Source of the DNA: Methylococcales bacterium
Lineage (GTDB): Bacteria; Pseudomonadota; Gammaproteobacteria; Methylococcales; Methylomonadaceae
Length of the DNA: 64,000 nucleotides
Assembly: GCA_026398895.1 (NCBI GenBank)
Contig: JAPLRZ010000044.1
Span: forward strand, 62,001 to 126,000
Direction of reading: 5' to 3'
Positions 55,138 through 63,304 of this stretch are shown in pieces. A program made the position numbers and the translations under genes. The notes under the pieces were generated by a model. The model had not been told where the DNA came from and ran no database searches. It saw nothing but the letters and a program-made list of their open reading frames with translations. Every line of letters begins with the position of its first letter. The stretch's first letter is position 1.

Positions 55138-56316
55138 ATGATTACCTCATTTAAAACCGAAGGCTTAGGAATTGGCTTTGATTTCGATATTGAACTCGAA
55201 AAAGATAAACAGATTTATTGCTTTATTGGTAAAAATGGGATTGGTAAAACTCAGCTTTTAGAAAATATGGCGAAGTCGTTGATTTTTTCGCACTCTATTT
55301 TTAGAGCCGATTCTCAATTAAAATATAGCAATTTATTTAATCAAAAAATTATTCATGACAGATTACAATTTATTACTTTAGAGTTACCTTTAGGGGTTGA
55401 TTTAAATAAAATAAAAATAAAAGATAAAAATAAGGATGTATGGGGCTTTATTCTTTTTGAACACATAGGTAGAAATAACTCTTTTATTTGTGACAATCCA
55501 ATTGTTTTTGTAGGTGCAAAAAACAGAGGATTTACTAAAAATATTGACACTAATAACATAAAAATTCTTTCTAATAACTTAAATAGGTTTGTTGATAGTT
55601 TTCAAAGAACATTGAAATACATTAATGGTGAAGGTTTAGAACAAGAAGAAATTGCGGATTGGTTTGCATCACGACTTATTATTAATCCAAATTTTATTAC
55701 TACCAATCAAAATAAAATCTATGAAGCAACTACTGTACTTAAGTTAATAGATAGACTTGAACCCACTATAAATTTAATAACCAAAAATGAAGATGGTAGT
55801 GAAAAGCCGAATATCTCTTTTCATGAAGGCAAGCTACTTATCAATGGTATTCCGCTCGATAAACTTTCAACAGGTTATGTTTCTATCATCAAAATATTTC
55901 AAGAAATAGTCGCTGGCTATAGTGGCTGGACAATTGAAGAAAATTTAAACGAAGTGGACGGCATTGTATTTATTGATGAAATAGAGCCGCATTTACATAT
56001 CAGTTGGCAAACTAAAATTATTGGCATTTTGCGCGAATTTTTTCCAAAAACAACTTTCTTTATTTCTACCCATTCGCCGCTGGTTTTAGCTGGTTTAAAA
56101 AGTGGCGAAGGCTATGAATTAATACGCGAAGATAATATCGTTAAAACAAAACCCATAGCCAATATAGAAAACTATTTTTTAAATGACATCGTTAAAGAAT
56201 TTTTTGACGTGGATTTAAATAAAGAAAAAATTGCTCACGTTGATAAGGAAAGGCAGAAAAAAGCAAAAGCGTTGTTATTGAACCTAGTAAATACGCTGCA
56301 AGAGGATGAGCAGTGA
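55138..56316 (+). CDS. AAA (OLD/RecF-like) ATPase paired with PIN nuclease
   Basis: A 392-residue ABC-type ATPase. Walker A is FIGKNGIGKTQLLENMA near residue 32; an LSTGYVSIIKIF signature, Walker B GIVFIDEIEPHLH and the switch His in ISTHSPLVLAG follow. There is no fused nuclease domain. The PIN gene overlaps by 4 bp, so the two form a tight unit, much as PtuA and PtuB do in Septu. It resembles ATPase sensors of defence systems, and is distinct from the Septu ATPase at 59820. Codon use is AT-rich compared with the Ter genes around it. Confidence 0.75.
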   Translation: MITSFKTEGLGIGFDFDIELEKDKQIYCFIGKNGIGKTQLLENMAKSLIFSHSIFRADSQLKYSNLFNQKIIHDRLQFITLELPLGVDLNKIKIKDKNKDVWGFILFEHIGRNNSFICDNPIVFVGAKNRGFTKNIDTNNIKILSNNLNRFVDSFQRTLKYINGEGLEQEEIADWFASRLIINPNFITTNQNKIYEATTVLKLIDRLEPTINLITKNEDGSEKPNISFHEGKLLINGIPLDKLSTGYVSIIKIFQEIVAGYSGWTIEENLNEVDGIVFIDEIEPHLHISWQTKIIGILREFFPKTTFFISTHSPLVLAGLKSGEGYELIREDNIVKTKPIANIENYFLNDIVKEFFDVDLNKEKIAHVDKERQKKAKALLLNLVNTLQEDEQ

Positions 56317-56732
56317 GATATTTTATTGACACCAATTTAATTATCGATGCTTACGAAAAGAAAAAACCAGAGGCAATAAATAAACTAACGCCTATTTTAG
56401 AAAATGAAGAAAGTGAGATTTTTGTTAATCGTTTAGTTTGTTTAGAAACATTACGAACAGTAAAAATAACGCATCATAAAAACTTTCAATATCTGAAAGA
56501 AGTGTTTGCAGGGTTTGATGTTTTAGATATTAACCAAGCTATTTACGACCAAGCCATTGAGCTTTCAAGATACTGCCAATCGAAAGGAATTACGCTTAAA
56601 GGTGGCTGCGCTGCAATCGATTTTGTCCATTTCACCACTGCTAAATATTATGAGCTTGAAATGTTAGCGAATGATGGTGATATGGAAAAGCTGGCAGACA
56701 TTTATCCAGCATTTTTAAGTTCAAAAAGCTGA
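56313..56732 (+). CDS. PIN-domain nuclease
   Basis: A 139-residue PIN protein, GTG start inside the ATPase stop. All four acidic positions are seen: Asp in YFIDTNLIIDAYE, Glu in NRLVCLETLRT, Asp in AAIDFVHF and Asp in LANDGDMEKL. PIN proteins cut RNA, often tRNA or mRNA in toxin-antitoxin pairs (VapC). No VapB-like antitoxin is present; its partner is the ATPase encoded upstream. An RNase effector released when the ATPase senses infection is a reasonable model but is inference. Confidence 0.75.
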   Translation: MRYFIDTNLIIDAYEKKKPEAINKLTPILENEESEIFVNRLVCLETLRTVKITHHKNFQYLKEVFAGFDVLDINQAIYDQAIELSRYCQSKGITLKGGCAAIDFVHFTTAKYYELEMLANDGDMEKLADIYPAFLSSKS

Positions 56733-56744
56733 AAAAGTAGCCTG

Positions 56745-56850
56745 TATGGAGCTATGTAGGGTGAGCAACGTTCTTCTGCCCACCGCTTTTATCCAGCAAA
56801 TGGTGGGCAAGCAAAAAGACGCTTGTCCACCCTACGCTAAAAATTCTTTA
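56745..56850. repeat. Small imperfect inverted repeat (GTAGGGTG...CACCCTAC type)
   Basis: GTAGGGTGAGCAACG near 56757 and TGTCCACCCTACGC near 56826 form the ends, with inner arms CCCACCGC and GGTGGGCAAGC. It marks the right border of the AAA-PIN cassette. No gene is present here. Confidence 0.55.
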
Positions 56851-56890
56851 TGAAAACAGGCGCGACACTCAGCCTACAATACTTTAAACC

Positions 56891-57220
56891 ATGCCTTTCC
56901 TTAACATAAATTCCTTCGTTTATAGCTACATTCGCCACATTGAAATGCTTGGTGTAATGATGCGAATTTTTAGTTTCTCACTGGTGAGCTGGATGGGCGC
57001 GGATAGCCCATTTTTGTTTGTTTGGGCATTTAATACCGTGGATGCAGTAATACTTTCTTGGTGTGCCATACTCAAAAAAGACCAAGCTTATACCTTACTG
57101 AATGTATTTTGGATTTTAGTCGGTGTCGTTGGTATGCTAAGAGCCAGCTCCCTTTCCTTTCTTGCAATTAAAGCCAATGTTTTACAGTGGCTAACACCCT
57201 TTATGAATCTTTTAATATGA
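56891..57220 (+). CDS. Small membrane protein upstream of the phosphoribosyltransferase
   Basis: A 109-residue hydrophobic protein with about three membrane segments (VMMRIFSFSLVSWMGADSPF, FVWAFNTVDAVILSWCAIL, LLNVFWILVGVVGMLRA). No named family recognised. The stop overlaps the next ATG (ATGA), so it is probably translated together with the phosphoribosyltransferase. Confidence 0.6.
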   Translation: MPFLNINSFVYSYIRHIEMLGVMMRIFSFSLVSWMGADSPFLFVWAFNTVDAVILSWCAILKKDQAYTLLNVFWILVGVVGMLRASSLSFLAIKANVLQWLTPFMNLLI

Positions 57221-58398
57221 AAAAATTAGTCACTATTCAATTAGAGACAGGTACATTACAACTTGATTTAGACGCTGGACGTATACCGTTAAACCGTCTA
57301 CTAGGCTTTGCCGCTCGCGTGAGTAGCAAGCGTAAATTTTTATTAGTCAGTAAAGTATTAGCTAAGCACTACCCTGTTACGCCAAAAATGATGAGCTGGT
57401 CTTATCGAGCCTTAGCGCGTTTGGTGTTAAACAGAGGCGCGGGTGACAGTTCGTTATGGATAGGTATGGCAGAAACTGCGACAGGCTTGGGTTATGGCGT
57501 GTTTGAAGCCGCTCACCGTGAGGGTTTGCAAAAGGCGTTATTCATGCAAACCACGCGTTATCATTTAGCGGATACTGAACGCTTGGAATTTGAAGAAGCC
57601 CACAGTCATGCGACTGACTTTTTTCTGTACTATCCCACTGAGGCAACGCATAAACAGCGATTTTTAACGGCAGACACGCTGGTATTAATTGATGATGAAA
57701 TCAGTACGGGCAGAACCTTTTTACGGCTGATTCAAGCCTATCAAAAAGTAAATCCTAAGTTGCGTAAAGTGTTTATTGTCAGTCTGGTTAATTTTGCCCA
57801 TCCCGATGACCGCGCTTATTTAGAAAACGAATCGGGCGTTGCGGTTGAATGGATTTGTTTTCGTCAAGGTTTGTTAAGTTTTACTGACCGTTATAACGCG
57901 GCGATTGATGCGATTACCGTTAATGCCTCCAGTAATAATGCCTGTAAAAAACACTTGCTGGCATGGCATGGGCGATTAGGCATGACTGAACCTGTGGCTT
58001 TACAAGCTGACCCAAAACCGTATTTTAAAACTACTGAGCAAGACAATCGCCCAATTTTAGTATTAGGCACAGGCGAATGTAACAGCCCCGCGTATTTGCT
58101 AGGACGCGAACTCGCCGCGCAAGGTTTGAATGTTAAAGTGCAAAGCACCACGCGTTCCCCGATTCATTTGGGCAATGAAATTAGTTTGATTTGTCAGTTT
58201 GAAGATAACTACGAAGACGGTATTAACAACTTTATTTACAACATGAATCCCGCCGATTACCGCGAAATTATTCTGTGCCATGAAACCCCATTAAACGCGC
58301 CACTGCTTAAATTACTCCATGACTGGAATGCAATCAGCGCACGCTTTGAACTCACTCCCAACGCCTCTTATGCAACGCTACATTTTTTTAGACCTTGA
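57217..58398 (+). CDS. Phosphoribosyltransferase with TRSP-like C-terminus (Ter module)
   Basis: About 393 residues from ATG 57217 (the longer frame to 57187 lies in the previous gene). The PRPP-binding loop is LVLIDDEISTGRT near residue 155. The C-terminal third (VLGTGECNSPAYLLGREL, TTRSPIHLGNE) matches the TRSP domain known from Ter-linked enzymes. It probably acts with the ATP-grasp and HAD enzymes on a nucleotide-derived metabolite. The HAD gene overlaps its end by 29 bp. Confidence 0.82.
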   Translation: MKKLVTIQLETGTLQLDLDAGRIPLNRLLGFAARVSSKRKFLLVSKVLAKHYPVTPKMMSWSYRALARLVLNRGAGDSSLWIGMAETATGLGYGVFEAAHREGLQKALFMQTTRYHLADTERLEFEEAHSHATDFFLYYPTEATHKQRFLTADTLVLIDDEISTGRTFLRLIQAYQKVNPKLRKVFIVSLVNFAHPDDRAYLENESGVAVEWICFRQGLLSFTDRYNAAIDAITVNASSNNACKKHLLAWHGRLGMTEPVALQADPKPYFKTTEQDNRPILVLGTGECNSPAYLLGRELAAQGLNVKVQSTTRSPIHLGNEISLICQFEDNYEDGINNFIYNMNPADYREIILCHETPLNAPLLKLLHDWNAISARFELTPNASYATLHFFRP

Positions 58399-59125
58399 TG
58401 ACACGCTGTTTCAAACCAAACGAAAATGTGAATTTGGCGCGGATGATCCACGGTTGCAAATGCGGGCAACCTTACCCGATGGCACGCCCAATTCCTTTGC
58501 CACTCATAAACAACAATGGCTTTGGGATTGGCTCTCACAAGGTTTTAAAATTGTACCCGTAACAGCGCGTGATGTTCATGCGTTTGGACGCTGTAATTTA
58601 CCGTTTCAAGAAGAAGCGGTGATTAATCACGGCGCGGTTATCTTAGACAAACAGCGGCAAGTGGATAAAGTGTGGATGGAGCGGATGATGCAAACCTTGC
58701 CCGTTTATCATGAAAAATTCTTCGATTTATGGGCAGAAATTGAACGCTATTGCCAACAACAGCAAGGCTTTAAGCCGCGTCTAGTGAATGATTTTTCTGT
58801 CACTTGGTATGGCTATATCAAACACCAAGACCAGACTGAAACCACGTTAAAAAAATTGCTAGAGTCGGTCATTAAACCCCATCCCAGCATTATCGATGGC
58901 AGTTTATACTGGCACATCAACGGCAATAATCTGGCAGTATTACCAAAGATTATTAATAAAGAAGACGCAGTCAGTTATTTATTAGCACACTATAAAAGTC
59001 AGCATCCAGATTTATTAACCTTTGGTGCGGGAGATAGTAGAACCGACGCGGCGTTTATTACCCTGTGTGATTACGCGCTGATTCCTAAAAATACGCAGTT
59101 GTTTAGGGCTTTGGCGGATGTGTAG
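58370..59125 (+). CDS. HAD-superfamily phosphatase of Ter module
   Basis: About 251 residues from ATG 58370 (MQRYIFLDLDDTLF); an earlier ATG at 58319 lies inside the previous gene and adds non-HAD residues. HAD motif I is DLDDTLF, the Thr/Lys motifs are PVTARD and NKEDAVSYLL, and motif IV is GAGDSRTDAAF. It would remove a phosphate from the metabolite made by the two preceding enzymes. It is the last gene of the Ter region; the Septu pair converges on it. Confidence 0.82.
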   Translation: MQRYIFLDLDDTLFQTKRKCEFGADDPRLQMRATLPDGTPNSFATHKQQWLWDWLSQGFKIVPVTARDVHAFGRCNLPFQEEAVINHGAVILDKQRQVDKVWMERMMQTLPVYHEKFFDLWAEIERYCQQQQGFKPRLVNDFSVTWYGYIKHQDQTETTLKKLLESVIKPHPSIIDGSLYWHINGNNLAVLPKIINKEDAVSYLLAHYKSQHPDLLTFGAGDSRTDAAFITLCDYALIPKNTQLFRALADV

Positions 59126-59131
59126 ATACCG

Positions 59132-59836
59132 CTATAAATTTTTTAAAATATATTCCAAAACAACACAAAATGGCTCAAATTGATTATTTACTTTTTGTAT
59201 TTTAATTTGTGAAGCGATTATATTTGCATCTTCATTGCTAATATAATCGCCGTTTTCGTCAAAAATAAAACCTGCCACAGTTTCACCGCGTAATGTCCGA
59301 AGTTTTGGGGTGTTCAAATTTAATTTTTCAATAGTATTCTTACCTTGTTCTGATAATCCCTCTACAGATATTTCTAAACTATCTGGATTAAACGAATAAG
59401 CAAAATGTGCTTCACAATTTTCATCTAATGGATTGATAGCAATCGTTTTACTAGCTTTTTCATGACCGCAATATTTTGGTATAACTTCTATTTGCTGTTC
59501 CGTTCTTTGTTTCTGTCCGCCATCACAACACGCGAGGATATTGTCATATTCAAACATTAATACGGCATCATTTTCTCTGGCAACGAAATGTTCAATAGTA
59601 GTATTTTCATCAAATTCAACACGCTGCTGACAATAGCAACAAATAAAGCCTTGTTCATCGAGTAATGATTGTTTTACTGCCTTTCTTACTTTTCTGTTTT
59701 TAGTAAACTTCTTCCAAATAATAGCTTGCTCTTGAGTCTGATTATCTTCGTTCAATAAATCATCTTTCGTAAATTTGTTGCGAATTTTCCATGCTTCAAA
59801 TTCAGTTGGTGAAGATGTTTTAATAATACGCTTCAT
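59132..59836 (-). CDS. ptuB: Septu HNH nuclease PtuB
   Basis: A 234-residue HNH protein. Cys pairs (GFICCYCQQR, CCDGGQ) and the HNH core NTTIEHFVARENDAVLMFEYDNILACC match PtuB/retron-associated HNH proteins. PtuB is the nuclease that PtuA restrains until infection. Its start overlaps ptuA by 17 bp. No reverse transcriptase or ncRNA-like sequence is seen near, so Septu rather than a retron. Confidence 0.82.
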   Translation of the reverse strand: MKRIIKTSSPTEFEAWKIRNKFTKDDLLNEDNQTQEQAIIWKKFTKNRKVRKAVKQSLLDEQGFICCYCQQRVEFDENTTIEHFVARENDAVLMFEYDNILACCDGGQKQRTEQQIEVIPKYCGHEKASKTIAINPLDENCEAHFAYSFNPDSLEISVEGLSEQGKNTIEKLNLNTPKLRTLRGETVAGFIFDENGDYISNEDANIIASQIKIQKVNNQFEPFCVVLEYILKNL

Positions 59837-61055
59837 TTTTTAACAACTGTTTGCGTGTAATCATTGCATTGGCTCTGACAAAAATAGGGTCGTCTTTATC
59901 TAACTTTTCTATAATCAGGTTACGAACCTCCTGCGCTTCATTCAATAAATTTTTATTAATTAAAGAAAAATATTTATCTGATAATTCTTGAATTTCTTCT
60001 GGGCGTTTAGTCACCCCCATAATTTCATCGAGAATATCATTAGAATCTCGTCCAATTGGATTAATGGAAGGTTGAAAAATTTCATTGTCTTTTAAAATAA
60101 ATATATTGTCTTTATGTACGCGGCTTAATACTTGTGGTGAATGCGTGGTGACAATAAACTGAATATTAGGAAATGTTTTTTGTAAGGCAGGTATAACTTC
60201 TCTTTGCCATTGTGGGTGTAGATGGAGTTCTATTTCATCAATTAAGACAATGCCGTTTCTATTTAAAATATCTTCTGATTTTCCTCTATCAGTCCAGCTA
60301 CCCATAGGATTCAATAATGAAAAGGCTATATCTGAAATTAATAATAATAAATTTCTTTGCCCTTCTGATAGCTGAGAAAGGCTTAACTCTAAACCATCCC
60401 AATCCATTACAATGTTAGTATTCTCTTTTATGTCTTTTGTTCTTAAATTAGAAATACACATATTTGAAATATTTGAACAAAATACTTCAATCGCTTTTCT
60501 AATAACATTCAATTTAGGATTAGTGCGAGTAAAATCTTTATTTTCTATAATAATTCTATTTTCTGCATCAACTTCTTCTATAAACCTTTTTTTAAACACA
60601 TCAAAATCGATTATAACTAAATGTGGATAACCTTGATGTACAAATTTTTTTTCCCTCTTTGCCGTATACTGAGAGATTGTAAAATTTGGAGTCTCCATAA
60701 GTTTTTTTTCAAATTCAGAAATTTTTCCTTCAATATTTTCTATTTTTTGTATGTCATCTTTCTTTTTAAGAATACTCCATGAGACAGAATATGAGTTACA
60801 ACTAATATTAACATTCATGTTAAGTTCATTCGATTCTATATTAATATCATCGTCAAAGAATAATTCACTGGTTATATGTTTTGTTATCCCATGATGCTTA
60901 TCAAGATTGAGCAATGATGAGATAATCGCATCCAATATCGCCGTTTTCCCCGACCCATTCAAACCAATAAAAACCGCCAAGTTAGATGCAGGAAATTTTA
61001 TATCCAGCTCTTTAAAACAACGGAAATTTTTAAGATGTAATTCTTCAATACGCAT
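59820..61055 (-). CDS. ptuA: Septu ATPase PtuA
   Basis: A 411-residue ABC-type ATPase with Walker A FIGLNGSGKTAILDAI near residue 33, signature LSEGQRNLLLL, Walker B GIVLIDEIELHLHPQW and switch THSPQVLSRV. The middle coiled-coil region is AT-rich with many Lys and Glu. Together with PtuB it forms a Septu anti-phage pair. It differs from the ATPase at 55138 in sequence and partner. Confidence 0.82.
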   Translation of the reverse strand: MRIEELHLKNFRCFKELDIKFPASNLAVFIGLNGSGKTAILDAIISSLLNLDKHHGITKHITSELFFDDDINIESNELNMNVNISCNSYSVSWSILKKKDDIQKIENIEGKISEFEKKLMETPNFTISQYTAKREKKFVHQGYPHLVIIDFDVFKKRFIEEVDAENRIIIENKDFTRTNPKLNVIRKAIEVFCSNISNMCISNLRTKDIKENTNIVMDWDGLELSLSQLSEGQRNLLLLISDIAFSLLNPMGSWTDRGKSEDILNRNGIVLIDEIELHLHPQWQREVIPALQKTFPNIQFIVTTHSPQVLSRVHKDNIFILKDNEIFQPSINPIGRDSNDILDEIMGVTKRPEEIQELSDKYFSLINKNLLNEAQEVRNLIIEKLDKDDPIFVRANAMITRKQLLKNEAYY

Positions 61056-61226
61056 TTTAATTTAACCTTAGTTTAAAATAAAAACAGCCTTTATCAGGAC
61101 AAGTCACATAAACGAATCGCATTGTAAATCAACGCTATCGATATATAAACTATAATCGCAGTGTCTCGATGGTTTAAAGCATTTATCTTGTTTTTCATAC
61201 TTACATTGCCCCCACCTGAGTTGCTT
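61056..61226. other. Gap between ptuA and the TolC gene
   Basis: 170 bp without a supported gene. It should hold the ptuA promoter on the minus strand; no definite hexamers are visible. Confidence 0.35.
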
Positions 61227-62624
61227 TTATAAAACCCCAACCGCTCGCCGTAAATGTAAGCGTGCTAGTGCCACATCAAACTGCGCATTGCTGAAATTAT
61301 CGTGGCTGGTGAGGCGTAAATTTTCAGCGGCTAATACTTCGGTGTGGATTGTTAAACCTTGTTGATAGCGGTCGGTGGCGACTTTAAGATTTTCATCGGC
61401 TTGGGCGATGGTTTTTTCAGCAGTTTGTAGGCGTTTTTTGGTTTCTTCAATTTCTAACCATGCTTGTCTAACTTCTAATGCCATAACACTGGTTAAATCA
61501 TCGCGTTGTTCTTTAAGGGCAATGGCTTGGCTTTTTAGGGCATCGGTTTTGTGTCCTGTGCTACCGTCAAATAGTTTCCAGTCCATGTTGACTCCTGCTA
61601 CCCATAATCCTTCGTGGGCTTGATAGCGGTTTTGTTGGTATTGATAGCCGCCATTGACATTGACTTGTGGCAATCGATTGGCGTTGACACTTTCCGCCTG
61701 TTGTTGCAGTGCGTCAATTTGCGCATTTAATACGGTTAATTCTGGGCGTTGTTTGACAGCGTTTTGGGTTAATTCGTCTAATGTACCAGCGGGTAGCTCA
61801 GGTAAACGGTTATCCAGATTCACTTCTGCGGTTAAATTGCGATCCAGTAAGCGATTGTAAGTCGTTTTGGCATTGTCGAGTTGATGCGCAACTTTGATGA
61901 GCTGTTGTTCGGCATTAGCAAGTTCAACGCTGGCGGCTAATACGTCATTATTAGCGACGATGCCTTGTTCAAAGCGGTCGTTAACATCTTTACTATCAGC
62001 AGTCAGGCTTTCGACATGACTACGCACGACTTTGACCGCGCTTTCTGCGCGTAATACGTTGATATAAGCTTCTGCTACCTGCATTTTAAGATTGAGTTCA
62101 GTGGTTTCTTCTTGGTGCTGTGCGGCTTGCAAGCTAGATTCTGCCGCGCCTATATTGTTGCTGATGCGTCCACTGGTGTACACGGGTACGCTAACCATTG
62201 CTTGCGCTTTGGCACTGCCTGCTTGAGACACCGCAAATTGTGAAGTATCGCCATTAAAAGTAGCTTTGGCGGTAGGCACTGCACTCAATTGGGTGTAGCC
62301 CGTACTGACATTGAGTTCTGGCAGACGTTGACCTTGTGCAGATTGTAGTTGTTGTTCTGAGGCGTTGGTGTCGGCTTTGGCTGATTTAATTTGGTGATTA
62401 TTGTCCAGCGCGATTGTCCAAGCGGCTTCTAGGGTTTCTGCATGACTTGCTGTCGAGATAAATACTAGAGCTAATATACAATAAAGTGATACCGTTCGTG
62501 GTGAGCTTGTCGAACCACATTCACACTTCGACAGGCTCAGTGCGAACGGTTTTGTAATCATTTTATTAACCATTAGCTCTATTGCCACGCTCAGCACGGC
62601 GATTAGTTTACGATTGTCCAGCAT
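61227..62624 (-). CDS. TolC-family outer membrane efflux protein with repeat-disrupted signal peptide
   Basis: About 465 residues from ATG 62624 (MLDNRKLIAVLSVAI). OEP-family repeats with long coiled coils and the LNLKMQVAEAYINVLRAES region are clear. The N-terminus is odd: after residue 15 come 38 residues encoded by MITE copy E, then VFISTASHAETLEAAW. Removing those 114 bp joins MLDNRKLIAVLSVAI to VFISTASHA, a normal signal peptide. Export may be weakened, or translation may start inside the repeat. It overlaps tetR by 17 bp and likely works with the HlyD-type protein encoded divergently. Confidence 0.82.
   Translation of the reverse strand: MLDNRKLIAVLSVAIELMVNKMITKPFALSLSKCECGSTSSPRTVSLYCILALVFISTASHAETLEAAWTIALDNNHQIKSAKADTNASEQQLQSAQGQRLPELNVSTGYTQLSAVPTAKATFNGDTSQFAVSQAGSAKAQAMVSVPVYTSGRISNNIGAAESSLQAAQHQEETTELNLKMQVAEAYINVLRAESAVKVVRSHVESLTADSKDVNDRFEQGIVANNDVLAASVELANAEQQLIKVAHQLDNAKTTYNRLLDRNLTAEVNLDNRLPELPAGTLDELTQNAVKQRPELTVLNAQIDALQQQAESVNANRLPQVNVNGGYQYQQNRYQAHEGLWVAGVNMDWKLFDGSTGHKTDALKSQAIALKEQRDDLTSVMALEVRQAWLEIEETKKRLQTAEKTIAQADENLKVATDRYQQGLTIHTEVLAAENLRLTSHDNFSNAQFDVALARLHLRRAVGVL
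62468..62579 (-). repeat. 112-bp MITE-like element, copy E, inside a coding region
   Basis: Flanked by TA at 62466-62467 and 62580-62581. With one TA copy it adds 114 bp, exactly 38 codons, with no stop in the reading frame of the TolC gene. Confidence 0.9.
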
Positions 62625-63231
62625 ACATAATTCCCCGCAAATAAAAGCGCGTGACGGATTCAATTAAACGTACTTTTTCGGCTTCGGTTGGAGCGGCTTG
62701 TATGCCTAATAAACACCGAAAATGTAAATCGCCTTTTAATAAACTAAAAAACGCATCGGCACTAAAGTAAGTATCGGGAATATTGAAGCAACCGCTGGTT
62801 TGCAACTTGCGCAAATAGCTTTCTAATTGATTTAATGCCAAGCGTGGTCCGTTGTCATAAACCAGTTGTCCTAATTCAGGAAATGCGTGGATTTCAGCAA
62901 TCACCAATCGATAAATGGCTAAGCCGTCAGGCGAATACATCAATTCGACAGCCGAGGCGGCAATTTTTTGTAAGGTTTGCTCGGCATCATCCTCTTCTGA
63001 TAATGTTTGGGTCATGGCTTGTAATAACGAAGTACATAATTCCGCCACAACTGCTGCCAGTAATTGCGGCTTGCCTGTGAAGTGGTTATATAACGTGGCT
63101 TTGGAAACGGGCGCGGCAGCGGCAATTTTTTCCATGCTGACACTACGATAATTATGGGTTAAAAATAGGCGCGTAGCCGCTTGGACAATGGCTTGCCGTT
63201 TGGCACTAGGACTTTCAATCGATTCAGTCAT
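62608..63231 (-). CDS. TetR-family repressor
   Basis: A 207-residue regulator with the TetR helix-turn-helix (VSKATLYNHFTGKPQLLAAV) at about residues 44-65 and a larger ligand-binding half. It lies between a TolC gene and a divergent HlyD gene, so it probably represses an efflux set when no substrate is bound. A perfect 23-bp palindrome between it and the HlyD gene is the likely operator. Confidence 0.88.
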   Translation of the reverse strand: MTESIESPSAKRQAIVQAATRLFLTHNYRSVSMEKIAAAAPVSKATLYNHFTGKPQLLAAVVAELCTSLLQAMTQTLSEEDDAEQTLQKIAASAVELMYSPDGLAIYRLVIAEIHAFPELGQLVYDNGPRLALNQLESYLRKLQTSGCFNIPDTYFSADAFFSLLKGDLHFRCLLGIQAAPTEAEKVRLIESVTRFYLRGIMYAGQS

Positions 63232-63271
63232 TTTTGAAACAACACTTGCTAACAGGGAAGAATGGTTTAGA

Positions 63272-63294
63272 ATAAACTAAACAGTTTAGTTTAT
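63272..63294. promoter_or_regulatory. Predicted TetR operator
   Basis: ATAAACTAAAC-A-GTTTAGTTTAT, two 11-bp perfect arms around one base, midway between the divergent tetR and hlyD-type starts, and just ahead of the latter's ATG at 63305. Confidence 0.8.
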
Positions 63295-63304
63295 CAAGGT
63301 CATT

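Noticed and set aside
59132-61055. Retron (ATPase plus HNH plus reverse transcriptase)
   Set aside because: No reverse transcriptase gene is present nearby; Septu fits better.
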